Shown piece by piece: positions 41,883 through 52,125 of a DNA stretch of 64,000 nt. The stretch comes from a bacterium (GTDB lineage Bacteria > Bacillota > Bacilli > Lactobacillales > Streptococcaceae): contig CAJNDF010000009.1 in assembly GCA_905221455.1 (NCBI GenBank), positions 22,068-86,067 of the forward strand, read 5' to 3'. The notes under the pieces were generated by a model. It worked only from the letters and a program-made list of their open reading frames with translations. It ran no database searches and had not been told where the DNA came from. The translations under genes were made by a program, and so were the position numbers. Position 1 is the stretch's first letter, and each line of letters opens with the position of its first letter.

Positions 41883-41921
41883 AAAAAATCCTGAGAGTTA
41901 GAAATTCTCAGGATTTTTTTA
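41881..41921 (+). terminator. Terminator of recU-pbp1A
   Basis: ATCCTGAGA/TCTCAGGAT stem (loop GTTAGAAAT region) with A and T runs on both sides, starting at the stop codon. Confidence 0.9.
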
Positions 41922-41934
41922 CTACAAGATATCT

Positions 41935-42080
41935 AATACTCAACGAAAATCAAAGAGCAAACTAGGAAGCTAGCCACAACCTCAAAACAGTGTTTTGAGG
42001 TTGCAGATGGACGCTGACGTGGTTTGAAGAGATTTTAGAAAAGTATAACGTGATTTGAATAGATTTTCGAAGAATATAAA
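41935..42080 (-). repeat. BOX element between pbp1A and aliA
   Basis: Minus-strand boxA start at the right end and boxC end at the left. The boxA part carries an imperfect internal duplication (two copies of the ...TCTTCAAA/ATTCAAATCACG segment). It lies just 3' of both convergent genes. Confidence 0.82.
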
Positions 42081-42110
42081 GGAGTCGGCTACAAACCAAC
42101 TCCCTTACCT

Positions 42111-44090
42111 TTATTTCACATGTTTTGCAAGTTCTTCTTGCGCTTTTTTATTGGATTCTTCTTTTTCTTTCATCCATTTATCTTGAGCTTTTTGATATTC
42201 ATCTGCTGTGACTGCCTTATCTTGAAGTTCAAGGTATTTGTACAAGAGCGGCTCACTTGTACCTTTATTTCCTGACAATGCAAATGGTATTGTAAATGGT
42301 ACCATCTTAGACAAGATTGGACGCCCTGTACGAGATGTAGTTGGAATAATCAAAGCACTATCTGTCAACCAAGCTTGGGCTGCAGCGTATTTATCATATC
42401 GTTTAGCAACATCTGTAGCCTCATCACCAGCTTCTGTAACCAATTTTTCGTAGTCATATAGACCTACTTTTTTAGCAGCTACATTATCTTTCCCTGAGTC
42501 AAACCCTAAATATGTTTTAGTACTTTCTCCTACAGATGGTTTGATAATATCAAGATAGGTTGATGGATCGGCAAAATCAGGACTCCAACCGACATTATCT
42601 GATAAATCCCAGTCTTCGCCAGCAGCATTTTCAGCAAAATATGTAATATTGTTTACTTCGTCTTTTTGTAGTTGTTGAATATCAATAATAACATTATCAG
42701 TTCCTAAAGTTGCTTCCAAGGATTGTTTCATAGATTGGACGCGCTGAACTTTTGTAGTTGCTGTTTGGTCAACAGGCATATCTAGATGAATTGGGAATTG
42801 TACTCCCTCAGCTTGTAGGGCTGATTTGGCTTTAGCAAATTCTGCCTTGGCTTTCTCAGGATTGTAAAGGCCATCCTGAGAATCTGCAAGATTAACATCC
42901 TTCCATTCATCCCCATAAGTGACCAATTTCTCTTTGACCATATCGCCAAAGTTTTTACCATCTGCTTGGACAAATGTTGGTGGAACAAAGAGATTACGTA
43001 AGATTTTGCTTGCTCCAGTTTGTCCATTCAACTGAGAGGCATAGGCTGTACGGTCAAATCCGAAAGCAATAGCCTGACGGAAATCCTTGTTTAAGAGAGC
43101 CTTTTTAGTAGATGTCTTTTGTTCTTCGCTGGTCTTAGATGTGTACTTATAAGATTGGCGATCAATATTTGTACCAACTATATAAGTCGTAGAGTCTTGT
43201 TGGGTATATACAATATTGTCTTTCATCTCTTTCTCAAGCTCTGTAAAACTTGCATTTGTTGGAAAGAGACGAGCTGCCGTAAAGCTTCCATCTTTAAAGT
43301 TTTCTGCTGGTTTGCTGGTATCTTGACCATCCCAGAATGACAATTTGACCTTATCAATATGTACATTATCCTTATCCCAGTAGTTCGGATTCTTCACAAA
43401 TTCAACAGAGGATTTAGTCACAAGAGATTTCAACAAATAAGGACCATTATACAAGAGACTACTTGGATCCGTAGCTTTGGCAAAATCATCCCCTTTTGAG
43501 TTCAAAAACTCTTCATTAACTGGCGCAAGCACACCCATGGTTATTTTAGAATTCCAAAAACTTTCTGGTTTGTTCAACGTGTATTGAATCGTTTGATCGT
43601 CAAGGGCTTTAATTCCAACTTGAGAGAAATCTTTATTTTCCCCTTTAGCATAAGCATCCAGACCTTTGATCGAATCTTGTACCAAGTAAAGAGCTTCTGA
43701 TTTCTTATCCGTTGCATATTTAAGTCCTGTCACAAAGTCCTGAGCCTTAACAGGAGCATACTCTTCTCCTTCGGATGTGTACCATTTTGCGTCCTTACGA
43801 ATAGTGTAGGTGTAAGTCAAACCATCTTTAGATACTGACCAGTCTTCTGCCAATGAAGGAATAAGGTTCCCGTATTTATCATTTTCAAGCAATCCGTCAA
43901 TCACATTACTAGTAATATCAGATGTTGAAGCTTTACCAGTTGTTAAATAATTAAGATTATCAGGATCTTTCTCGTATGTAAATGCAAAAGTCTGCTCACC
44001 TTTAGCACCAGAACCACCAGAACAAGCAGCTAAAACACCCGCTGCTAATAAAGTCACTCCCGCAAGAGCCAATACTTTTCTTGTTTTCAT
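42111..44090 (-). CDS. aliA: Oligopeptide-binding lipoprotein AliA
   Basis: An extracellular solute-binding lipoprotein (SBP family 5) that delivers peptides to the Ami permease. The 659-residue protein has a lipobox LAAC at residues 19-22 (signal MKTRKVLALAGV...). The long two-lobe binding domain includes IPSLAEDWSVSKDGLTYTY near residue 80. The start follows GGAGAAGACT; 18 upstream in-frame codons run into the promoter and were rejected. In pneumococcus aliA bounds the capsule locus on this side. No permease genes are in the window. Confidence 0.93.
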   Translation of the reverse strand: MKTRKVLALAGVTLLAAGVLAACSGGSGAKGEQTFAFTYEKDPDNLNYLTTGKASTSDITSNVIDGLLENDKYGNLIPSLAEDWSVSKDGLTYTYTIRKDAKWYTSEGEEYAPVKAQDFVTGLKYATDKKSEALYLVQDSIKGLDAYAKGENKDFSQVGIKALDDQTIQYTLNKPESFWNSKITMGVLAPVNEEFLNSKGDDFAKATDPSSLLYNGPYLLKSLVTKSSVEFVKNPNYWDKDNVHIDKVKLSFWDGQDTSKPAENFKDGSFTAARLFPTNASFTELEKEMKDNIVYTQQDSTTYIVGTNIDRQSYKYTSKTSEEQKTSTKKALLNKDFRQAIAFGFDRTAYASQLNGQTGASKILRNLFVPPTFVQADGKNFGDMVKEKLVTYGDEWKDVNLADSQDGLYNPEKAKAEFAKAKSALQAEGVQFPIHLDMPVDQTATTKVQRVQSMKQSLEATLGTDNVIIDIQQLQKDEVNNITYFAENAAGEDWDLSDNVGWSPDFADPSTYLDIIKPSVGESTKTYLGFDSGKDNVAAKKVGLYDYEKLVTEAGDEATDVAKRYDKYAAAQAWLTDSALIIPTTSRTGRPILSKMVPFTIPFALSGNKGTSEPLLYKYLELQDKAVTADEYQKAQDKWMKEKEESNKKAQEELAKHVK

Positions 44091-44115
44091 AGTCTTCTCC
44101 TTTGTTTTTTTATTC

Positions 44116-44144
44116 ATTATAGACCCTTTTTCTAATCCTGTCAA
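44116..44144 (-). promoter_or_regulatory. aliA promoter (consensus)
   Basis: Minus-strand TTGACA (44139-44144), 17 bases, TATAAT (44116-44121): perfect sigma-A match. Confidence 0.92.
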
Positions 44145-44147
44145 TAC

Positions 44148-44170
44148 AATTTTCAGAATTTTTGAAAATT
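44148..44170. promoter_or_regulatory. Overlapping CodY-like boxes upstream of aliA
   Basis: AATTTTCAGAATTTT (44148-44162) and GAATTTTTGAAAATT (44156-44170) each match 13 of 15 bases of the CodY consensus AATTTTCWGAAAATT and overlap. They touch the aliA -35 region. CodY control of peptide uptake is known in streptococci; binding here is inferred. The rest of the gap up to glf (44171-44607) is AT-rich, and I see no gene or repeat in it. Confidence 0.5.
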
Positions 44171-44607
44171 ATTTTTTACACAATGAGGTTGCAAAAATAT
44201 GAATAACATTAACTATTTCTTAACTAATTCACATAACAAAGGACTTATTGATACTATCTCTATATATCAAATAGTATTCTGTTTTATACTTATTTAAAAT
44301 CAAAAAGAGTATAAATTTGCCTTATTTGAGAATATAGTTTTTACCAAAAACTCTAGCATTGATTCCCTAGAATACAGAAATACTTATAAAAACTGTTGAA
44401 TTTCAAAGTACATACTTGGGTTATGATATTTCTTGAGCAAACTGCCAAGAAAGAGAGGCTCTTTGATTCTACATAAGTATAAATTGCCCATCTACACAAA
44501 ACAAAAAGCCAACATAGATTCTCTTCTGACAGACAGAAAACAATCTTGTTCGCTTTACTTCTAAAAATCTTAAATAGCAAAAATTCTAAAATGATAGAAT
44601 CCTTGCG

Positions 44608-45708
44608 TTAACGTCCCAACTCTTCCTCGACTACATTCAAAGCCCGTTCGATAACCACATGCATGTCGTAGTATTTATAATCAGCCAAACGTCCACAGAA
44701 AATCACCTTATCATTCTGAGCTGCCTCTTCTTGATATTTAGCAAACAGGGCATTGTTTCTCTCATCATTGATTGGATAATAAGGCTCATCTCCACGCTTC
44801 CAATCAGCTGGGTATTCACGAGTAATAACCGTTTTATCTTGTCTACCGTACTCAAAATGTTTATGCTCAATAATGCGAGTATAAGGAATTTCTCGCTCGG
44901 TGTAGTTGACAACTGCATTTCCTTGATAGTTTTCCTCATCTAGAACTTCATGCTCAAAACGAAGACTACGGTATTCTAACTCACCATGTTTATAATCAAA
45001 GTATTGGTCAATCATTCCTGTAAAGACAACCTTTTCAGCAGAAGCTTCTAATTCCTGACGATTGGCAAAAAAGTCAAGGCCAAGTTCTACTTCTACATCC
45101 TTGAGCATATTTTCGATGATAACGTTATACCCCCCAATTGGAATCCCTTGGTAACGGTCATTAAAATAATTATTATCAAAGGTTAAACGAACTGGTAGAC
45201 GTTTAATGATAAAGGGTGGAAGGTCAGTAGCAGAACGTCCCCATTGCTTTTCAGTATATCCCTTAATCAACTTTTCATAAATATCTGGACCGATCAACTT
45301 GATAGCCTGTTCTTCCAAGTTTTTAGGTTCAACGTCCTGCATATGTGCTGTTTGTTCAGCTATCTTATCTTTGACCTCTTGAGGAGTTTTTGCCCCCCAC
45401 ATAGCATAGAAGGTATTCATATTGAAAGGTAGATTATAAAGGCTACCCTTGTAATTAGCTAGAGGCGAATTGATATAGTTGTTAAATTCAGCAAATTGAT
45501 TCACATAATCCCAAACTTTCTTGTTAGAAGTATGGAAGATATGGGCGCCATATTTATGAACATTAACACCTTCTACATTCTCACAGTAGATATTTCCACC
45601 AATGTGATCACGTTTATCAATAACTTTTACTTTTTTTCCACGCTTAGTCGCTTCATAAGCAAAAATTGCTCCCGACAAACCAGCACCAACGATTAGATAG
45701 TCGTACAT
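44608..45708 (-). CDS. glf: UDP-galactopyranose mutase
   Basis: Interconverts UDP-galactopyranose and UDP-galactofuranose, the donor of Galf residues in surface polysaccharides. The 366-residue flavoprotein is intact, with the FAD motif GAGLSGAIFA (residues 8-17), HIGGN near 36, KYGAHIFHTSNKKVW, and the C-terminal FCGRLADYKYYDMH motif. It stands alone: no galactofuranosyl transferase, flippase or polymerase is nearby. In several pneumococcal capsule loci glf is the last gene before aliA, so this looks like a surviving capsule gene. A BOX element lies upstream. Confidence 0.94.
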   Translation of the reverse strand: MYDYLIVGAGLSGAIFAYEATKRGKKVKVIDKRDHIGGNIYCENVEGVNVHKYGAHIFHTSNKKVWDYVNQFAEFNNYINSPLANYKGSLYNLPFNMNTFYAMWGAKTPQEVKDKIAEQTAHMQDVEPKNLEEQAIKLIGPDIYEKLIKGYTEKQWGRSATDLPPFIIKRLPVRLTFDNNYFNDRYQGIPIGGYNVIIENMLKDVEVELGLDFFANRQELEASAEKVVFTGMIDQYFDYKHGELEYRSLRFEHEVLDEENYQGNAVVNYTEREIPYTRIIEHKHFEYGRQDKTVITREYPADWKRGDEPYYPINDERNNALFAKYQEEAAQNDKVIFCGRLADYKYYDMHVVIERALNVVEEELGR

Positions 45709-45766
45709 AGTCTCTTCCTTATCATTTATCTTTACATCTCCTTAACTATAGCAAAAGATAGAATCT

Positions 45767-45919
45767 TATACTCTTTGAAAATCTCTTCAAACCACGTCAG
45801 CAGCCATCTGCAACCTCAAAATAGTATTTTGAGCTGACTTCATCAGTTCTATCTACCACCTCATCAAAGCTGTACTTTGAGCTAGCTTCCCAGTTACTCT
45901 TTGATTTTTATTGAGTATT
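45767..45919 (+). repeat. BOX element upstream of glf
   Basis: Plus strand, boxA start (TATACTCTTTGAAAATC), a boxB-like middle (CTTCATCAGTTCTATCTACC) and a diverged boxC end (GCTAGCTTCCCAGTTACTC, TTGATTTTTATTGAGTA). More degenerate than the others in the window. The remainder of the 335-base gap holds the aliD terminator. Confidence 0.8.
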
Positions 45920-45978
45920 CGTTTCAATCTATTTTAGCACAAAACAAGTCATTCCTCAGTTTTCAATAGCTGAGTGAT

Positions 45979-46014
45979 TTAAAAAGACAAGCACCAAAAC
46001 TGATGTTTGTCTTT
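45979..46014 (-). terminator. Terminator of the aliD-type gene
   Basis: Minus-strand AAAGACAA/TTGTCTTTTT stem with a loop that partly pairs, 30 bases after the stop codon. Confidence 0.75.
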
Positions 46015-46043
46015 ATGATTTTCCTTGAAAAAGCTATTTCTCA

Positions 46044-48002
46044 TTATTTCACATGATTTTCTGCTTCTTTTTGAGCTTTTTCGACCGCTTTTTTGCTTTC
46101 TTGCTCCCATTTGGTCTTCGCTTCTTCAAACTGTTTGGTTGTCACAGTATCTTTTTGCAGTTTCATGTACTTATAGTTATTGCCATCGCCCTTGATGCCG
46201 ACCAATGAATAACCTCTTGTAAATGGCGTTACTTTGGTTACAGATGCTGTTCCACCACTTGACATGGCTGACATAATCAGAGAATTGTCAATCATCCAAG
46301 CCTGTGCTTCAGCGTATTTTTCATAGCGTTTGGCTACATCTTTATTTTCACTATCTGCATCTTTGAGCATCTTGGTATAGGTATCAAGCCCCAGACTAGC
46401 AATTTTAGCTTTATCTTCCTGAGCATCTAGACCAAAAATCTTGAGGTAGAAGCCATCCTCTGCATTGAAAGGATTGAGGTAAGTAGATGGATCCTGATAA
46501 TCCGCTACCCAACCATCAAAACTTAAATCATAATCTCTTGCATCGGGAGTAGGAGCCAAGAAGGCTACGTTATTAAAATCATCTGTTGAAAGTTGTTGAA
46601 CATCAATGACAATGTTATCAGCACCTAAAACTGACTCTAGAGTCTGTTTCACAGAATTCATACCAGTCACAGCATTTTTACTTGTTTGATCGACTGCTAC
46701 ATCCAAGTGAATAGGGAAAGTCACACCTTGACTTGCCAATTCTTTTTTAGCTTCCGCAAATTTTGCTTGGGCCTTTTCTTTGTTGAAATAGGCATCCTGA
46801 GCATCTGCCAAGTTAATATCTGACCATTCTGTACCATAGTTGACCAATTTAGAAGCGACTACTTCTCCAAAGGTCTTGTCTCCAACTTGGACAAATGTTG
46901 GAGGCACTAGAGTGTTACGAAGGGTCTTGCTAGCCGCTTCCTCTCCATTTGACTGGGCAGAATAGGCTGTGCGGTCCAAGGCAAAGTTCACCGCTTGACG
47001 GAAGTTCTTGTTCAAGACAGCTGTCTCAGTTGACTTCTTCTGCTCATCTGTCGTTTTAGACGTATGGTTGTAAGCCTTACGGTTGACGTTAAAATTGAAG
47101 TACCAAGAAGTCTTGTCCTGCAAGCTATAGACGATATTATCCTTATATTTCTCCTTGGTCTTAGCAAAGTTAGAACTATTTGGATAAACCCCAGCGATAG
47201 AATAAGCTCCACTTTCAAAGTTACGGATAGTCAATTCTTGGTCTGAACCATCAAAATAAGCCAATTTCACGTGTTCAATCGATACTTTGTCATGATCGTA
47301 GTAATGAGGATTTTTCACATACTCAATCGATGATTTTGATGTGAAATCTTTTAACAAATAAGGTCCGCTGTAAAGAATACTATCTGGAGATAGGGTCCCA
47401 AAATCTTTCCCTTTTGAATTTAAAAACTCTTCGTTGACTGGGAAAAGAATACTATTGGTTGTTTTTGAGTTCCAGTAAGGTTCTGGGCGTGCCAAAGTAT
47501 ACTCAATAGTCTGGTCGTCAATCGCCTTCACCCCAACCTTAGAAAAGTCAGAATCTGCTCCTGTAATATAATCATTCAAGCCCTTAATCGAGCTTTGAAT
47601 CAAGTCAATGGCCTGTGATTTATTATCCACTGCGTACTTGATACCTGTCACAAAATCTTGTGCCTTAACTGGGGCGTACTCTTCACCGTCAGCTGTGAAC
47701 CATTTGGCATCTTTTCTCAATTTATAAGTATAAGTCAGACCGTCGCTCGAAACAGACCAGTCTTCTGCCAAAGATGGAACTAGGTTCCCGTGATTGTCAT
47801 TTTCAAGCAAACCATCAACTAAGTTGGTAATGATGGCTGTATTATCAGCGTAGTAGTCTAATAAATAGTTAAATGTAGTTGGATTTCCACTAAAGGTTGA
47901 TGAGTAAGTTTTTGTATCTGAACCTGATTGTCCGCAAGCAACTAAAAGCAACGCAGCCGCAAAGGTCAGGCCTGCACTAAGGACACGCTTTTTTGTATTC
48001 AT
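46044..48002 (-). CDS. aliD: AliA-like oligopeptide-binding lipoprotein (AliD type)
   Basis: A 652-residue family 5 solute-binding lipoprotein with lipobox LLVAC near residue 23, and the same two-lobe build as AliA (DGLLENDNHGNLVPSLAEDW). It ends with a Lys/Glu-rich helix. In non-encapsulated pneumococci and S. mitis, two AliB-like genes (ORF1/aliC, ORF2/aliD) replace capsule genes between dexB and aliA. By position, nearer aliA, this is the ORF2/aliD equivalent, but the symbol rests on order rather than alignment. Family members bind peptides from other species and signal through Ami. It has its own promoter and terminator. Confidence 0.85.
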   Translation of the reverse strand: MNTKKRVLSAGLTFAAALLLVACGQSGSDTKTYSSTFSGNPTTFNYLLDYYADNTAIITNLVDGLLENDNHGNLVPSLAEDWSVSSDGLTYTYKLRKDAKWFTADGEEYAPVKAQDFVTGIKYAVDNKSQAIDLIQSSIKGLNDYITGADSDFSKVGVKAIDDQTIEYTLARPEPYWNSKTTNSILFPVNEEFLNSKGKDFGTLSPDSILYSGPYLLKDFTSKSSIEYVKNPHYYDHDKVSIEHVKLAYFDGSDQELTIRNFESGAYSIAGVYPNSSNFAKTKEKYKDNIVYSLQDKTSWYFNFNVNRKAYNHTSKTTDEQKKSTETAVLNKNFRQAVNFALDRTAYSAQSNGEEAASKTLRNTLVPPTFVQVGDKTFGEVVASKLVNYGTEWSDINLADAQDAYFNKEKAQAKFAEAKKELASQGVTFPIHLDVAVDQTSKNAVTGMNSVKQTLESVLGADNIVIDVQQLSTDDFNNVAFLAPTPDARDYDLSFDGWVADYQDPSTYLNPFNAEDGFYLKIFGLDAQEDKAKIASLGLDTYTKMLKDADSENKDVAKRYEKYAEAQAWMIDNSLIMSAMSSGGTASVTKVTPFTRGYSLVGIKGDGNNYKYMKLQKDTVTTKQFEEAKTKWEQESKKAVEKAQKEAENHVK

Positions 48003-48041
48003 CTTCTTTCTCCTTTATGTTAGTTTTTATAACATAAGTTT

Positions 48042-48070
48042 ATTTTACCAAAATAGTGGTAATTTGTAAA
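48042..48070 (-). promoter_or_regulatory. Promoter of the aliD-type gene
   Basis: Minus-strand TTTACA (48065-48070), 17 bases, TAAAAT (48042-48047). Confidence 0.7.
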
Positions 48071-48228
48071 GTTAATTGAATTTTGAGAATGAAAGTTTAT
48101 AAACTTTAGTTATAAAAAAACAAAGGATTTCTGCCTTTCATACAATCCTCCCTTGTTTTTATGCGATTTATCATTTAAATATCAATGAATTAAGTGATAA
48201 CCTAACAAAAGCAAGATTCTCATTCACA

Positions 48229-50196
48229 TTATTTTATGTGCTTTTCTAAATCCTTTTGATACTGAGCATTCGATTCCAGTTTTTCCTTTTGCCACTTTTT
48301 GAAGGCCGCATCATACTCTTTAGTTGTCACAATATCATTTTGAAGTTCCATTCCTTTAAAAATAAATGGATCCCCCTTAATACCGACCTGTGAATAAGCT
48401 TTGGTAAATGGAACAGTACGACTAACCATAGGAGAGCCCCCTGAAGAAGCAACTGGAATAAGAAGTGAACTATCAGTAACCCAAGCCTGTGCTTTGGCAT
48501 ACTTTTCGTATCGTTTATCAAGATTACTTGTCTCAGAAGCCGCATCATCCAAGAGCTTCTTGTATTCATCCAAGCCAACTTTCGCCACAACTTCAGGATT
48601 CTTGCCCTTTGTTATACCTAGATGTTTCAAGGCAGAACCCTTCTTAGCATCTAAAATATTGAGATAGGTTGCTGGATCTTGATAATCTGGTCCCCAACCA
48701 GTTCCGTTCAAATCATAATCTTTTTGGGTTGGAACTTTAGCTTGAGAAGTAATACTTTCCTTCTCATTATCTGTCATTTGAAGAACATCTATAATGACAT
48801 TCTCAGTTCCCAATGTTTCTTCAATTGATTGTTTTAGCGAATTGGTTTGTTGAACCGCAACTACATCAGTTTGCTCAACAGGCACATCCAAATGAATCGG
48901 GAAACTCACTCCCTTAGATTGCAATTCTGTTTTCGCTTTTTCAAATGCAGACTTGGCCTTTGTTGGATTGTAAATTGTATCTTTGCCATCTGTGAGAGTC
49001 ACATCTTTCCATTGCTCTCCATATTTCAGCAGTTCATCCTGAGCCAGCTGTCCGAAGGTCTTCCCAGCTACTTGAACATAGTTATCTGGCACTAGACTAT
49101 TACGAATAATCTTATCCGCACCCTCTTCACCATTTAATTGAGCTGTATAGGCGTGGCGATTAAATGCAAAATTAAGAGCCTGACGGAAGTTCTTATTGAG
49201 AAGAGCTTCTTTTGTTGATGTTTTTTGTGACTCATCTGTTTTAGCTGTTTTATTGTATGACTGGCGGTTTACGTTCACAGTGAGGTAGTAACTTGTTGCC
49301 TCTTGTGGACTATAGACAATCTTATCTCCGTACTCTTTCTTAGTTGACTCAAAGTTTGAGCTTGCTGGAAAAAGACGCGCAGTGGTATAGGCACCTTGCG
49401 TAAAGCTACGAATTAAGGATTCTTGATCTGAACCATCATAGAATGTCAATTTAACATTATCAATTTTGACATTGTCCTTATCCCAATAGTTAGGATTTTT
49501 TTCATATTCAATCACAGATTTAGAAATCAAAGATTTCAAAAAATATGGGCCATTGTAAAGAATACTTGATGGAGTTGGCGCTCCGTAATCCTTGCCTGTT
49601 GCATTCAAAAATTCTTCATTTACAGGAAGCATGGTTGCAGTGGTTACTTTAGAGTTCCAAAAACTTTCCGGGTTGTTAAGGGTATATTCTACCGTATAAT
49701 CATCAAGAGCCTTCACACCTACAGTTGAGAAGTCGTTTGTCTCACCACTAACATAAGCCTCCAATCCTTTGATAGATTTCTCAACCAAAGAAAGACCATC
49801 GGACTTCCCGTCTGCTGCATGTTTCAGACCTGTGACAAAATCCTGAGCCTTAACTTCCGCATACTCTTCTCCTTCTGAAGTATACCACTTCACACCTTTA
49901 CGAAGTTTGTAGGTATAAGTCAAGCCATCTTTAGAAACTGACCAATCCTCTGCTAGAGAAGGAATGAGATTCCCATATTTATCATTCTCTAAAAGACCAT
50001 CGACGACATTACCTATTACGTCAGAAGTTGAACTTTTACTTGTAATGCTATAATCCAAGGATGATGGATCAACTGCATAAACATAAGAGAATGTCTTGGG
50101 AGCATCTGCATTCTTTTCACTTTTCCCACAAGCTGTTAAAAGAATGGCTGTACTCAAGGTCACTCCTGCTCCTAAGAGCCACTTTTTCGATTGCAT
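48229..50196 (-). CDS. aliC: AliA-like oligopeptide-binding lipoprotein (AliC type)
   Basis: A 655-residue family 5 solute-binding lipoprotein with lipobox LLTAC near residue 23 and the shared GLLENDKYGNLIPSLAEDWS segment. It is clearly paralogous to the two neighbours, and all three end in a charged helix followed by a HVK, HIK or similar terminus. It is adjacent to dexB, the position of aliB-like ORF1 (aliC) in null-capsule strains. Symbol by position. AAGGAG precedes the ATG. A promoter with a perfect palindrome behind it indicates separate control. Confidence 0.85.
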   Translation of the reverse strand: MQSKKWLLGAGVTLSTAILLTACGKSEKNADAPKTFSYVYAVDPSSLDYSITSKSSTSDVIGNVVDGLLENDKYGNLIPSLAEDWSVSKDGLTYTYKLRKGVKWYTSEGEEYAEVKAQDFVTGLKHAADGKSDGLSLVEKSIKGLEAYVSGETNDFSTVGVKALDDYTVEYTLNNPESFWNSKVTTATMLPVNEEFLNATGKDYGAPTPSSILYNGPYFLKSLISKSVIEYEKNPNYWDKDNVKIDNVKLTFYDGSDQESLIRSFTQGAYTTARLFPASSNFESTKKEYGDKIVYSPQEATSYYLTVNVNRQSYNKTAKTDESQKTSTKEALLNKNFRQALNFAFNRHAYTAQLNGEEGADKIIRNSLVPDNYVQVAGKTFGQLAQDELLKYGEQWKDVTLTDGKDTIYNPTKAKSAFEKAKTELQSKGVSFPIHLDVPVEQTDVVAVQQTNSLKQSIEETLGTENVIIDVLQMTDNEKESITSQAKVPTQKDYDLNGTGWGPDYQDPATYLNILDAKKGSALKHLGITKGKNPEVVAKVGLDEYKKLLDDAASETSNLDKRYEKYAKAQAWVTDSSLLIPVASSGGSPMVSRTVPFTKAYSQVGIKGDPFIFKGMELQNDIVTTKEYDAAFKKWQKEKLESNAQYQKDLEKHIK

Positions 50197-50227
50197 AAAT
50201 AATCTCCTTCAAAATAGTATTTTCACT

Positions 50228-50255
50228 ATTATACCCTATTTTTTTACAAATGCAA
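50228..50255 (-). promoter_or_regulatory. Promoter of the aliC-type gene
   Basis: Minus-strand TTGCAT (50250-50255), 16 bases, TATAAT (50228-50233). Confidence 0.72.
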
Positions 50256-50269
50256 AACTTCTTGTAGAA

Positions 50270-50291
50270 TTTGTTAGAAAATTCTAACAAA
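50270..50291. promoter_or_regulatory. Perfect palindrome behind the aliC promoter
   Basis: TTTGTTAGAA-AA-TTCTAACAAA, 10-bp arms, 15 bases upstream of the -35. It is AT-rich and not followed by a T run, so an operator is more likely than a terminator. AATTTTCTAACAAAT within it matches CodY at only 12 of 15 bases. Confidence 0.55.
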
Positions 50292-50325
50292 TGTTTTTAA
50301 AAGAGTTTTTTACATAACTTTTAGC

Positions 50326-50356
50326 AAAAAACCTCAAGCTCTAAGGCTCAAGGTTC
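50326..50356 (-). terminator. dexB terminator
   Basis: Minus-strand AACCTTGAGC/GCTTGAGGTT stem (G-U pairs inside) followed by six T, shortly after the dexB stop codon. Confidence 0.8.
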
Positions 50357-50363
50357 TCACTTT

Positions 50364-51983
<1,620 letters not shown>

Positions 51984-52008
51984 TCATTATTTTAATAATC
52001 TACAGTCT

Positions 52009-52046
52009 ATGATAGCGCTTTTGGGAATTTTGTGCAAGCGTTTGCC
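52009..52046 (-). promoter_or_regulatory. dexB promoter with cre site
   Basis: Minus-strand TTGCAC (52032-52037), 17 bases, TATCAT (52009-52014). The -35 lies inside GGCAAACGCTTGCA (52033-52046), which matches the CcpA cre pattern with one mismatch. A weaker cre-like AAAGCGCT sits next to the -10. Confidence 0.75.
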
Positions 52047-52125
52047 TAATCTTTTTACTTTCTTTTTAACTCCATAGTTTCCTAACTTCCATTTTTTTAT
52101 TATAATAGAGGTCAGAGGTAAAAAA

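Noticed and set aside
44353-44580. 75-residue minus-strand open frame between aliA and glf
   Set aside because: No ribosome-binding site and Cys/Phe-rich low-quality composition; I found no family resemblance. It could be debris of a lost capsule gene but cannot be supported.
42111-50196. Tandem ali genes as a recent duplication
   Set aside because: The three proteins share motifs but differ throughout, have different promoters and are separated by unrelated sequence, so they are old paralogues and not a fresh amplification.
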